A DNA stretch of 37,059 nt from SAR202 cluster bacterium. Lineage in GTDB: Bacteria; Chloroflexota; Dehalococcoidia; Lucifugimonadales; Lucifugimonadaceae. A program made the position numbers and the translations under genes. The stretch covers positions 1 to 37,059 of the forward strand of contig RQOS01000028.1 of assembly GCA_008373205.1 (NCBI GenBank). The letters are read 5' to 3'. The notes beneath the pieces were generated by a model, which was not told the DNA's origin, searched no databases, and saw only the letters and a list, made by a program, of their open reading frames with translations. Shown here piece after piece: positions 26,911 through 35,557 of this stretch; position 1 is the first letter of the stretch, and each line of letters opens with the position of its first letter.

Positions 26911-27156
26911 TCATAAATTCTTAAGAACAGTTCCAATTATTTCCAATAATAATATAGCTGCTATGGGAGAGAAATCCAAAGATCCCATTTGAGGTAAGAT
27001 ACTCCTTATTTTACTTAGAAATGGTTCTGTTATTAAAATAAGAAATTGAACTATTTGATAGTTTCTAGAATTTGGAATCCATTCAGATAGCACTCTAACT
27101 ACTATAACAATAGAATATAAGTCTAAAATCCTAGCAATAAAGTCAAATATACTCAT
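26911..27156 (-). CDS. YggT-family small membrane protein
   Basis: An 81-residue protein with two hydrophobic segments (about residues 7-25 and 60-80) and the conserved loop VLSEWIPNSRNYQIVQFL, ITEPFLSKIRSILP, the YggT family signature. It is downstream of proC by 2 nt, a frequent neighbour in bacterial genomes where YggT is often beside proC and division genes. Function is poorly known; envelope or division links are suggested in other bacteria. The birA stop is only one base from its stop codon. Confidence 0.85.
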   Translation of the reverse strand: MSIFDFIARILDLYSIVIVVRVLSEWIPNSRNYQIVQFLILITEPFLSKIRSILPQMGSLDFSPIAAILLLEIIGTVLKNL

Positions 27157-27158
27157 TT

Positions 27159-27968
27159 TTAGCTCTCTTTTGAAAGTTCAATACTTTTGTCGATTGCGGC
27201 TTTAATTGTCCCAAATATAATTTCTTCAAAATCATTATTACTCATAAAATTTAGTCCAGCTTCAGTTGTACCTCCTGGAGAAGTTACTGCTTCTCTAAGT
27301 TTATTAGGAGATTCATTAGTAATTCTTAAGAGTTCTGAACTTCCAATTAATGTTTCAATTGCCAAAATTCTGCTCATTTCTTTATCTAGTCCAGATTTTT
27401 CTCCTGCAGATATCATACTTTCTAAAAATTTATATATAAAGCCAGGTCCACTACCTGATAGAGCTGTGGAAATATCAATAATGTTCTCAGACTCTACTTC
27501 TATGCATTTACCGAATGAATTTAATATTTTTTCTACAGTTATCTTGTCATTTTTTGATATATTATCTGATGATTTCCAAACACTGATACCCCTAGAAACT
27601 TGAGCCGGAGTATTAGGCATTACTCTTACAACTTTTTCATGTTCAGTGTGATTTTGAATATTGCTTATCTTGATTCCAGCCATTATAGAAATTAGAATTT
27701 GATCTTCGCTTAAGAAACTTTTTATAATTTTTGACAAATCATCAAATGACTGAGGTTTTACACATAAAAAAATAAACTTTGAAGAGTTTATTTCAGAATT
27801 TATTTTTTCTATAAAATTAAGTCTTTTCTCCTCTAGTTTAAACTTTGATGTATCACTCTCAATAATATTTATTTTGGTAAATATATTTTCTTTTAATATT
27901 CCACCAACTATTGCTGAACCCATATTCCCAAATCCAACAAACGTTATTTCTTCGTTATTTAGAATCAT
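27159..27968 (-). CDS. proC: Pyrroline-5-carboxylate reductase
   Basis: A 269-residue NAD(P)H-dependent enzyme making proline from pyrroline-5-carboxylate. The Rossmann loop is FVGFGNMGSAIVGGI at the N-terminus, KPQSFDDL and VRVMPNTPAQVSRG follow in the middle, and the C-terminal helical domain has TALSGSGPGFIY and VTSPGGTTEAGLN, the ProC signature. Length is typical. Its start overlaps the pdxA stop by 4 nt (27965-27968), so the two are translationally coupled. Confidence 0.95.
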   Translation of the reverse strand: MILNNEEITFVGFGNMGSAIVGGILKENIFTKINIIESDTSKFKLEEKRLNFIEKINSEINSSKFIFLCVKPQSFDDLSKIIKSFLSEDQILISIMAGIKISNIQNHTEHEKVVRVMPNTPAQVSRGISVWKSSDNISKNDKITVEKILNSFGKCIEVESENIIDISTALSGSGPGFIYKFLESMISAGEKSGLDKEMSRILAIETLIGSSELLRITNESPNKLREAVTSPGGTTEAGLNFMSNNDFEEIIFGTIKAAIDKSIELSKES

Positions 27969-28972
27969 AATTCTGAATCATATGCCAAACTATTAGCTAA
28001 AGTAATTGCTTCTATCATACTAGTAGGATCAGCAATATTTTTACCTGCAATATCAAAGGCTGTACCATGATCAACGGATGTTCGTATAAATGGAATTCCT
28101 AAATTAACTGAAATAGATTGTTCAAAACCATATACCTTAATGGGAATGTGACCTTGGTCATGGTACATTACAACAACAACATCATATTTATCATTTATTG
28201 CATCATAAAAAACAGAATCAGCAGGGTGAGGACCAGTTACATTAAAACCATCTTTTTTACAGTTTATTATTGCTGGTAAAATCTCTTCTTGTTCTGTATT
28301 TCCTATAAGTCCTCCATCAGAAGCATGAGGGTTTAATGCTGCAACACCAATTCTTGGTTTAGGAAAGCCCCACTCTACAAAGTGCTTTTGAGTTAGCCTT
28401 ATTGCTCTTTCAACATTTTCTGTTGTTACATAATCACAAGCTTTTGATAGAGAAAGATGAGTTGATAAGTGCATACATCTTAATTTACCTGATACTAACA
28501 TTGTAGCTACATAGTTCGAATTACTTTTTCTCTTGAAAATTTCTTGGTGGCCAATATCCTTAAATTTTGCCAATTGCCAACTTTCCTTATTAATAGGGGC
28601 AGTACAAATAGCATCAACTTTATTTTGTATTGCTAAATCAGTGGCTATTTCAACCCATTCATGAGACGCAATTCCCGCATCCACAGAATTCTCCCCTTTA
28701 ATAAAGTTCTTATCAGAATACTTTTCATTATCTAGAACAAATATAGATTTTGATTCACTTCCAATTTCAGAAACATTTTTTATCTTTTTTACTTGAATAT
28801 CAGTATCCAAATTGCTAAAAGCATCATTTACAGTATTAGTATCACCTATGATAAAAGGTAATTCGTCTCCCTTATTAGAAAGATGTTGAATCGACTTCGC
28901 CACAACTTCAGGCCCTATCCCTGAAGGATCACCTAATGTCATAGCTATTTTACTTTTGTTATTATTATTCAA
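27965..28972 (-). CDS. pdxA: 4-Hydroxythreonine-4-phosphate dehydrogenase PdxA
   Basis: About 335 residues; oxidises 4-phospho-hydroxythreonine in pyridoxal phosphate synthesis. Motifs are KIAMTLGDPSGIGPEVV at the N-terminus, metal-binding histidines expected in MHLSTHLSLSKACDYV, NPHASDGG and YHDQGHIPIKV, and SVDHGTAFDIAGKNIADP near the C-terminus (seen as DHGTAFDIAG). I place the start at TTG 28972, which gives a normal N-terminus; a longer reading frame reaches 29026 but overlaps nrdJ coding sequence and adds residues unlike the family. It is downstream of nrdJ by 4 nt. Confidence 0.9.
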   Translation of the reverse strand: MNNNNKSKIAMTLGDPSGIGPEVVAKSIQHLSNKGDELPFIIGDTNTVNDAFSNLDTDIQVKKIKNVSEIGSESKSIFVLDNEKYSDKNFIKGENSVDAGIASHEWVEIATDLAIQNKVDAICTAPINKESWQLAKFKDIGHQEIFKRKSNSNYVATMLVSGKLRCMHLSTHLSLSKACDYVTTENVERAIRLTQKHFVEWGFPKPRIGVAALNPHASDGGLIGNTEQEEILPAIINCKKDGFNVTGPHPADSVFYDAINDKYDVVVVMYHDQGHIPIKVYGFEQSISVNLGIPFIRTSVDHGTAFDIAGKNIADPTSMIEAITLANSLAYDSEL

Positions 28973-28976
28973 ATTT

Positions 28977-31451
28977 TTAACATTTAGAATAACCACAACT
29001 GTAACACTTCTGACAACCTTCTTCAAATGCTAGGGTTCCAACTGAGCACTCAGGACAGTTTGGCATTGAAGCTGCATTTGCTGCCACTGTAACAGAAACA
29101 GTATCTTCATTTATTTTTTTTTTTTCTTCAATATTTATCATTGAAGGCTGCTGGGCATTATCAGTTACATTGAACATAGATTTTTGGGTAGCTTCACTAA
29201 TAACATTTGAAGATTTATTTGTGACAACTTTATCAAGTACCATTGCAAGAGCATCAGGAACAGATCTAACAAGGTTACCTTCATCCCATGCAGGAATATC
29301 TGTTATACCTCTTAGTTGTTCAATTATTTCTTTTGGATCTAATCCCGATCTAAGGCACAAGGAAGAAACTCTTGATACAGCTTCAGCCATAGCAGCATCA
29401 TTACCTCCGGCTTTACCATGAGTTGTAAAAATTTCAAAAGGCTTTTCTCCAGCCATATTTATAGTTACGTATAAATTACCTCTACCTGTTTTTACTCTAG
29501 ATGTAATACCATATAATTCTTGAGGTCTATCCATTGGCGTAATATAGCCATTTACTGATTTCTGAGGAAGAATATTGTCTAATTCATCATTTGAAGATTC
29601 ACCATTTAAATCATCTCTAGTTTTGTCATTAGAAGTATCATGACCAGAAGTTAGTACTTCTACCTGTCTTGATCCTGATCTATATACAGTGATACCTTTA
29701 CATTTTGTTTCCCAAGCCAGCATATATGCATTTTCTACATCTTCAATTGTAGCTTCGTTAGGGAAATTTATGGTTTTTGATATACCTGCATCGGTACTTT
29801 CTTGGAAAGCACTTTGCATTAATACATGAGATGTGGGTGAAATATCAGCAGCTGTATGAAATAAATTCTTTACACTTTCAGGTACATCATCTCTATCTAA
29901 CAATGAACCACCATCTGATAAATATTCCATTAGTTCTTCAGAGTATATATTTTCATACCTACAAATATTTTCAAAATTCTTATCAACATAAAAAAGAGTT
30001 TCCCCTTCTAGAATGTTATGTTTTCTGTAAGCAAGAGAAAAAATAGGCTCTATTCCTGATGATGCGCCTGCAATCATTGAAATTGTGCCTGTTGGAGCTA
30101 CAGTTAGCCTACATGCATTTCTTAGAGGCTCTTCTCCACGTTTTTCCATCTCTGAACCTGTCCATTTTGGGAATGGACCTCTCTCAATAGCTAAATCTCT
30201 TGATTCATTATCTGACTCTTCTTTGAAGAAAGCCATTATTTTTCTTCCGATTTCAACACCTTCGTCAGAATCATATGCAACCCCGAGTTTTACTAGTAGA
30301 TCTGCAAATCCCATTACTCCAAGTCCAAGTTTTCTTGTTCCGAGGTTCATTTCTTCTATTTCTGGAATAGCATACTTATTTGCATCAATTACATTATCTA
30401 AAAATCTGGTTGTCAGCCTAATTGTCTTACTTAACTTCTTCCAATCTATTTCAACTGTACCATCTGAATCTTTAATAAATTTGGCAACGTCAATTGATCC
30501 TAAATTACATGATTCATTTGGAAGTAATGGTTGCTCTCCACAAGGGTTAGTTGCAGTTATCATACCTACATGTTTAACCGGGCTATTTCTGTTAACTTCA
30601 TCAAGAAAAATCATACCAGGTTCACCATTTAGCCAAGCTCCATGTACTATTTTTTCAAATACTTTTCTTGCATCTAGTCTTCCTGCTTCAACTCTTTCAC
30701 TTTTTTCATCAGCTGGGTTTGATTTAACATAAAGTGCATAATCTGTACCATTTTTGACTGCCTCCATAAACTCATCAGAAGCACCGACAGATATATTAAA
30801 GTTATGAATTTGTCCTTCTATAGTCTTACATTCGATGAAGTCCAATATATTAGGATGGTGAACATCCATAACAGCCATATTTGCTCCATCTCTTTTACCA
30901 CCTTGGGTAACTAATGTAGATACAGAAGATAAGTGTTTTAGCACTGCAATTGGACCACAAGCCTTACCGTGAGTAGTGGCTATTGGTGTTCCAGTAGGTC
31001 TTATTTCAGACAAAGAAAAACCAGTTCCTCCACCAAATTTTTGAACCATAGCTGCATCGTGTGCTGCTTTCATTATTCCTTCCATTGAATCTGTTAATGG
31101 AAGAACAAAGCAAGCAGACAGAGTTCCTGCGCCGGTTCCGGCGTTCATAAGTGTTGGAGAGTTCGGTAAAAACTCTAAGCTAGCCATTGATTGATAAAAT
31201 AAGTTCTCAATTTGTTTGATTTTCTTATCCGCTACTCCGTAATCTTTTTCAGGTTTTGCCAATGCTTTTGCAACCCTAATAAACATTTCATTGGGAGTTT
31301 CAATTACTTCATCATTTTCATCTTTCAGTAAATATCTTTTCTCTAAAACAACTTTAGAGTTGTCAGTTAAAGGAGCTGGTTCAAAATCTTCTATTAAGTC
31401 TCCATATCTAGTTATATCCGTGTTAGTTTTGTTTATTTGAACCATTGACAT
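28977..31451 (-). CDS. nrdJ: Vitamin B12-dependent (class II) ribonucleotide reductase
   Basis: An 824-residue enzyme that reduces ribonucleotides with adenosylcobalamin, so it does not need oxygen-made tyrosyl radicals. It has the N-terminal NSPTLMNAGTGAGTLSACFVLP catalytic region (shorter landmark: NSPTLMNAG), NPCGEQPLLPNESCNLGSI and later AYRKHNI and VAPTGTISMIAG. A C-terminal zinc cluster (CPECSVGTL, CYSCGYSKC) holds the re-reducing cysteines. Two in-frame starts exist: ATG 31451, 3 nt after GGAG, and ATG 31445, 9 nt after it; the latter is the better-spaced. It overlaps nrdR by 23-29 nt and follows its NrdR-controlled promoter. Cobalamin supply is not encoded in the window. Confidence 0.95.
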   Translation of the reverse strand: MSMVQINKTNTDITRYGDLIEDFEPAPLTDNSKVVLEKRYLLKDENDEVIETPNEMFIRVAKALAKPEKDYGVADKKIKQIENLFYQSMASLEFLPNSPTLMNAGTGAGTLSACFVLPLTDSMEGIMKAAHDAAMVQKFGGGTGFSLSEIRPTGTPIATTHGKACGPIAVLKHLSSVSTLVTQGGKRDGANMAVMDVHHPNILDFIECKTIEGQIHNFNISVGASDEFMEAVKNGTDYALYVKSNPADEKSERVEAGRLDARKVFEKIVHGAWLNGEPGMIFLDEVNRNSPVKHVGMITATNPCGEQPLLPNESCNLGSIDVAKFIKDSDGTVEIDWKKLSKTIRLTTRFLDNVIDANKYAIPEIEEMNLGTRKLGLGVMGFADLLVKLGVAYDSDEGVEIGRKIMAFFKEESDNESRDLAIERGPFPKWTGSEMEKRGEEPLRNACRLTVAPTGTISMIAGASSGIEPIFSLAYRKHNILEGETLFYVDKNFENICRYENIYSEELMEYLSDGGSLLDRDDVPESVKNLFHTAADISPTSHVLMQSAFQESTDAGISKTINFPNEATIEDVENAYMLAWETKCKGITVYRSGSRQVEVLTSGHDTSNDKTRDDLNGESSNDELDNILPQKSVNGYITPMDRPQELYGITSRVKTGRGNLYVTINMAGEKPFEIFTTHGKAGGNDAAMAEAVSRVSSLCLRSGLDPKEIIEQLRGITDIPAWDEGNLVRSVPDALAMVLDKVVTNKSSNVISEATQKSMFNVTDNAQQPSMINIEEKKKINEDTVSVTVAANAASMPNCPECSVGTLAFEEGCQKCYSCGYSKC

Positions 31452-31968
31452 TTACTCCGTTTCTTTTTGTTTGTTTTTTATCATTTGGAAAAAGTTCCAT
31501 TTGTTTTTTATCTACTATACTGCCTTCGTTTTTTATTTTGTCTATTTCGTTGACAAAACTATTTTCATCTTCAAAATTTCTGTAGACGCTTGAAAATCTG
31601 ATATAACTTACTTTATCTAAATCCATAAGTTCATTTAAAACCAATTGACCTATCAAGCTAGACTTTATTTCAGAACCATAATTTTGAAGTAAGTTTGATT
31701 CTATATCAACAACTACTTTTTCAATTTTTTCTAAAGAAATTGGTCTTTTTTTACAAGCTGTAGAGATACTTTTAGTTAGCTTTTCTATTGAAAAAGCTTC
31801 TTTAGTATTATCTCTTTTGATAACGCTAAGTAGCTGTGTGTGTATTTTTTCATAGGTGGTAAATCTAAGAGAACACATCAAGCATTCTCTTCTTCTTCTT
31901 ATACCATCTTGAACATACCTTGAATCAACTACCTTAGAATCTTGAGTTTCGCAAAAAGGACAATTCAT
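31423..31968 (-). CDS. nrdR: NrdR, transcriptional repressor of ribonucleotide reductase
   Basis: About 181 residues from ATG 31968. The N-terminal zinc ribbon is MNCPFCETQDSKVVDSR with the second knuckle RRRRECLMCSLRFTTYE, then an ATP-cone domain (VIKRDNTKEAFSIEKLTKSI and on). NrdR senses dATP/ATP and represses nrd genes. A longer frame starts at GTG 31986, adding MFWFNI, but the family begins at MNCPFC. The last ~30 residues (from ELFPNDKK) are a basic tail beyond the usual end. Two NrdR-box-like sites lie upstream. It overlaps nrdJ, so repressor and target share one transcript and autoregulation is likely. Confidence 0.9.
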   Translation of the reverse strand: MNCPFCETQDSKVVDSRYVQDGIRRRRECLMCSLRFTTYEKIHTQLLSVIKRDNTKEAFSIEKLTKSISTACKKRPISLEKIEKVVVDIESNLLQNYGSEIKSSLIGQLVLNELMDLDKVSYIRFSSVYRNFEDENSFVNEIDKIKNEGSIVDKKQMELFPNDKKQTKRNGVNVNGSNKQN

Positions 31969-32010
31969 AATATTAAACCAAAACACCTTAAAAAATATGG
32001 GTTAGTTACA

Positions 32011-32062
32011 ATATCTACTATTTGTAGTGCCTTTGTCAAGGTACATGTACAACATATTGTGC
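32011..32062 (-). promoter_or_regulatory. nrdR-nrdJ promoter with two NrdR boxes
   Basis: On the minus strand, TTGACA (32039-32034) is followed about 18 nt later by a weak -10 (GATATT). One box, core CTACAAATAG (32027-32018), lies in the promoter spacer. A second, core CAATATGTTG (32059-32050), lies just upstream of the -35. Against the NrdR core CwATATATwG they match 8 and 9 of 10 bases, and both begin with GCA. The core centres are 32 bp apart, about three helical turns, the usual NrdR tandem spacing. Confidence 0.65.
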
Positions 32063-32118
32063 ACCATAAAAATTATTAAAACAAATTTATGATAGGAATA
32101 AAGTAATTTATAATAACT

Positions 32119-33195
32119 TTATTTTCTTAAGAAAGGAGGAATATCAAGGTCGTTTTGGTTATTAGAATTTGAAGAATCTTGGCTTGTACTAGTTCTATTA
32201 ACTGGCCTATTTGATTCAGTTTTCTCAGGTTTATAACCACCTAATGTTGGGAATCCTGTACCAATCAGTGTAATTCTCATTTCATTATTTAATCTTTCAT
32301 CAGTAACTGTTCCAAAAATAATATTAGCATCTGGATCAACAACAGAAGAAATTGTTTGTGAGGCTTGTTCTATCTCGTTTATCGATAAATCTGATCCGCC
32401 AGTTATGTTAAATAAAACACCCTTTGCTCCATCAATAGTTTGTTCAAGCAATGGAGATGATATTGCCATTTCGGCTGCTTCAATGGCTTTATCTTCTCCT
32501 TTTCCAGTTCCTATTGCCATCCATGCTGGCCCAGCATTTTTCATTATTGTTGTTACATCTGCAAAATCAAGGTTGATTTCACCGGGAACAAGAATAAGTT
32601 CAGCAATAGATTGAACTCCTTGTCTAAGGACATCATCAGCTCTTCTAAATGCCATATCCATTGATATATTCGTTTCTGAGGCTAATAGTAGTCTGTCATT
32701 TGGAACAACAATTAATGTATCACATTGTTGTTCTAAACTGGCAACACCTTCAGTAGCTTGCTTAGTTCTTTGAGAACCCTCAAAGGCAAAAGGCTTTGTA
32801 ACAACACCGACAGTAAGGGCACCTGCTTCTTTTGCGACACTAGCAACAACTGGAGCTCCTCCAGTTCCTGTACCTCCACCCATTCCTGCTGCTATAAATA
32901 CCATATCTTGCCCATCAACTAATTCAAGAATATGTTCACGATCTTCTTCGTGGCAAAGTCTACCTTTTTCAGGATTTCCTCCAACACCCATACCTCTTGC
33001 CAATCTGTCTCCAACTCTTAGCTTACTAGGTACGTCTGAATTTGATAGTGCTTGGGCATCTGTATTGATTGTTGCATATTGAATGTGAGGTATTTTGTTT
33101 CTATACATTCTATTTACTGCATTAGAACCTCCACCTCCAACACCAATTACTGCAACCTTAGCTTGTCCTATATTTTCATTTTTATCTTCTACCAA
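32119..33195 (-). CDS. ftsZ: Cell division GTPase FtsZ, copy 2 (canonical, with ftsA)
   Basis: A 358-residue FtsZ with GVGGGGSNAVNRMY, tubulin signature GGGTGTGGAPVVA and T7 loop NLDFADVTTIMK. After the core there is a polar disordered linker of about 35 residues rich in Ser, Asn and Thr, then the terminal peptide NDLDIPPFLRK that binds FtsA/SepF. It starts at TTG 33195 with AGGA 7-8 nt before it, 2 nt after the ftsA stop. It is about as long as copy 1 but the two differ in linker, tail and neighbourhood, so they are likely ancient paralogues with separate jobs. Confidence 0.95.
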   Translation of the reverse strand: MVEDKNENIGQAKVAVIGVGGGGSNAVNRMYRNKIPHIQYATINTDAQALSNSDVPSKLRVGDRLARGMGVGGNPEKGRLCHEEDREHILELVDGQDMVFIAAGMGGGTGTGGAPVVASVAKEAGALTVGVVTKPFAFEGSQRTKQATEGVASLEQQCDTLIVVPNDRLLLASETNISMDMAFRRADDVLRQGVQSIAELILVPGEINLDFADVTTIMKNAGPAWMAIGTGKGEDKAIEAAEMAISSPLLEQTIDGAKGVLFNITGGSDLSINEIEQASQTISSVVDPDANIIFGTVTDERLNNEMRITLIGTGFPTLGGYKPEKTESNRPVNRTSTSQDSSNSNNQNDLDIPPFLRK

Positions 33196-33197
33196 TA

Positions 33198-34514
33198 TTA
33201 TTTCCTATTCTTTATTGAAGAAATTATTTTTTGTATATTCACATTTATACTCAATAATAACATTTTAACACTATTTTCTATGGAAGATGAAATACTGTTG
33301 ATTTTTTGAGGTTCCCTGTTGAATAATTTATTTTGATTTTTTGATGTCTCAAATCCAGATTTATAAACATATTGATTATTGAAGTCTAAGTCATGGATAT
33401 AATTTGCTGATGAAATAACACTCATTGATTCTATTGGTAGATTTTCTCCTAAAAACTTCATGTTTTTTGTATCAGCTAATCTTGTTTTTGACTGAAAAAT
33501 ATATCTAGCAAGGGCAACCATTCCTTCTAACTTGCTACCTCCTCCACAAAGTATAATTCTTTCAGGAAGATTATCTACACCTAATTTTTCAATAATATCC
33601 TGCCTAATTAAGGTGAATATTTCTACTGCTCTTTCTTTTAGAACTTGAGAAATTTGTCTTTTTGTTATTTCAAATGTTTTTGAAGAATCTTTATCTTTTA
33701 CTATAACTTTTTCTGCAATTCTTTCATTTTCCGGAGTACAGCTTGTTTCAAATTTTAACTGATTAGCAAAATCAATATTAGTTGAAAAAGCAATTGATAA
33801 ATCAGAGGAAAATTGTGAACCACCTACAGGAAGAGCACCGGTCATTACTGGGTTGCCTTTTTTAGAAATACAATAACTTGTAGAAGAAGCTCCTATATCT
33901 ATAATCAGAGATCCTATTTCTCTTTCATCTGAATTAAGCAAGTATAGAGATGAAGAAATTATATCTGAAGTTATGTAGTTGCAGTTAAGGCCAGATTCAG
34001 AAATGATTTTTATAATTTTTTCAAAATGATCATTTTCAATATTTACATATAAATTTTGAACCGATAATTTACTTGAATGCATTCCTAGTGGGTGCCTAAT
34101 TCCAATCATTCCATCTAAGTTATAATCTAAAGGAATTATATGAGCAGTTTTCTTTGTAGTGAAAGAGTTTATTTTAGGATTATTTTTAGATAATAAATTT
34201 AATTGATCTTGTGAAATTATTGAATTTTTATCAATATTTTCTATTGAAGATTCTATAATTACGGAGCTAACATTGGTTCCTCCAAATGATATATTGCAAT
34301 CTATAATTTCTTTATCTACATCATTAAAATCTCTAATTAAGTTTTTTAGTTGATTAGAGATTACTTCAATCATTTCATCAGAAAGATTATCTCTAACAGG
34401 ATTAGCATATTTCTTTTCAGCATAAAATAAAATCTCAATATTATTGAAATTTTTTTCAGTTAAGCATAATTTGCAGGATGATGATCCAATATCTAGAGTT
34501 AAGTTTTTTGACAT
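33198..34514 (-). CDS. ftsA: Cell division protein FtsA
   Basis: A 438-residue actin-like protein that tethers FtsZ to the membrane. N-terminal phosphate loop LTLDIGSSSCKLCL, second loop SLIIDIGASSTSYCI, an SHS2-like 1C region in between (GIRHPLGMHSSKL), adenosine motif RIILCGGGSKLEGM. It ends in a predicted amphipathic helix (KMLLLSINVNIQKIISSI) of membrane-targeting type. The sequence is divergent from E. coli FtsA but the fold motifs and position before ftsZ are clear. Its start overlaps the rsmH stop (TAATG). Confidence 0.88.
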   Translation of the reverse strand: MSKNLTLDIGSSSCKLCLTEKNFNNIEILFYAEKKYANPVRDNLSDEMIEVISNQLKNLIRDFNDVDKEIIDCNISFGGTNVSSVIIESSIENIDKNSIISQDQLNLLSKNNPKINSFTTKKTAHIIPLDYNLDGMIGIRHPLGMHSSKLSVQNLYVNIENDHFEKIIKIISESGLNCNYITSDIISSSLYLLNSDEREIGSLIIDIGASSTSYCISKKGNPVMTGALPVGGSQFSSDLSIAFSTNIDFANQLKFETSCTPENERIAEKVIVKDKDSSKTFEITKRQISQVLKERAVEIFTLIRQDIIEKLGVDNLPERIILCGGGSKLEGMVALARYIFQSKTRLADTKNMKFLGENLPIESMSVISSANYIHDLDFNNQYVYKSGFETSKNQNKLFNREPQKINSISSSIENSVKMLLLSINVNIQKIISSIKNRK

Positions 34515-35452
34515 TATAATATTCTTTCTATTACTCTAAGTTTTGCACTTCTACTTCTTCTATTACTTGCAATTTCATTTGAAGATGGAGATATAGGTTT
34601 TTTAGTTATAATCTTAAGTTTTGGTTCATGGTTACATTCACATTTTGATACATTTGGTAGACAAATACAATATTTTGATTCCTTTCTAAAGAAATTTTTT
34701 ACAATTCTGTCTTCTAAAGAGTGATATGAAATTACAGCTAATTTTCCACCTATTCCCAAAATATCTAAAGATTGTTCCAATGCGTCAGATAATGCTGAAA
34801 GTTCTTCGTTGATATATATTCTTAAAGCTTGAAATGTTTTCGTTGCTGGATTTATTTTAAAATTAGTTACTTTTATATTTTTTTTGATTATTTCTGCTAA
34901 CTCACTAGAGTATTTGATTGGTCTATTTTGTACGATTATTTTAGCAATTTTTCTAGCTCTTCTTTCTTCACCAAAGTTATATAAGATATCAGCTAGCTCA
35001 TTTTCTTGAAAACTATTTACTACTTGGTCGGCCGTTAACTTTTGATTGAAAGAAAATCTCATATCTAGTGGTGATTTTCTCATGAACGAAAACCCCCTAG
35101 TTTCAAGATTTAATTGAAGAGAAGAAACTCCTAGGTCCATTAAGATGCCGTGTGAAGGAATAAAATCTTTTCTCATAGCAATTTTTTTTAAGTTTCTAAA
35201 ATTATCGTTAACCGACACGAATCTTTCTTGGTAGTCAATTAATCTAGAATGTGAAACTTCTATTGCTTCGTGATCTGCATCAATTCCTAATACTTCTCCT
35301 CCAGGAGTACTTGCATCAAGAATAGATTTAGTGTGACCAGCCTCTCCAAGGGTACAGTCAATATATCTTCCTCCAGATGTAACTTCGAGATATTTCAAAA
35401 TCTCTGGAACCATCACTGGATTATGTTGTATGTCTAAATCTTTCAATAGCAA
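34514..35452 (-). CDS. rsmH: 16S rRNA (cytosine-1402-N4)-methyltransferase RsmH
   Basis: A 312-residue SAM-dependent enzyme that methylates C1402 in the ribosomal P site. HNPVMVPEILKYLEV starts the protein, DCTLGEAGHTKSILD is the SAM motif, HGILMDLGVSSLQLN and RGFSFMRKSPLDMRF follow, and FQALRIYINEEL and ISYHSLEDRIVKNFF complete the RsmH signature. It begins at TTG 35452, with AAAGG 8 nt upstream. It heads the reduced division cluster rsmH-ftsA-ftsZ; mraZ, ftsL, ftsI and the mur genes that normally join it are absent from this stretch. Confidence 0.95.
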   Translation of the reverse strand: MLLKDLDIQHNPVMVPEILKYLEVTSGGRYIDCTLGEAGHTKSILDASTPGGEVLGIDADHEAIEVSHSRLIDYQERFVSVNDNFRNLKKIAMRKDFIPSHGILMDLGVSSLQLNLETRGFSFMRKSPLDMRFSFNQKLTADQVVNSFQENELADILYNFGEERRARKIAKIIVQNRPIKYSSELAEIIKKNIKVTNFKINPATKTFQALRIYINEELSALSDALEQSLDILGIGGKLAVISYHSLEDRIVKNFFRKESKYCICLPNVSKCECNHEPKLKIITKKPISPSSNEIASNRRSRSAKLRVIERIL

Positions 35453-35544
35453 ATATAATACCTTTATTTATATTATAAAGTTTTATAATCTCATTTTTTA
35501 CCTTTATTTTTCAATTGGAGTTCAATACGACTTTAAAGATGTTT

Positions 35545-35550
35545 TATAAT
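35545..35550 (+). promoter_or_regulatory. -10 box 7 nt before the mogA-like gene (leaderless promoter)
   Basis: A perfect TATAAT ends 7 nt before ATG 35558, in the divergent spacer with rsmH. No Shine-Dalgarno is present, so the transcript probably starts at or one base before the start codon. The -35 region is weak. Confidence 0.5.
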
Positions 35551-35557
35551 ATAAGTT

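Noticed and set aside
28973-29026. Longer pdxA start at 29026
   Set aside because: It adds 18 residues absent from the family and overlaps the conserved zinc-cluster end of nrdJ; TTG 28972 gives the normal N-terminus.
29170-30732. Plus-strand reading frames inside nrdJ
   Set aside because: They lie opposite a highly conserved long gene, have no ribosome sites and no recognisable protein motifs; they are antisense shadows.
32097-32123. Terminator after ftsZ copy 2
   Set aside because: AATAAAGT/ACTTTATT form an 8-bp stem around the stop codon but it is almost all A-T and lacks a T-run on the minus strand; too weak to call.
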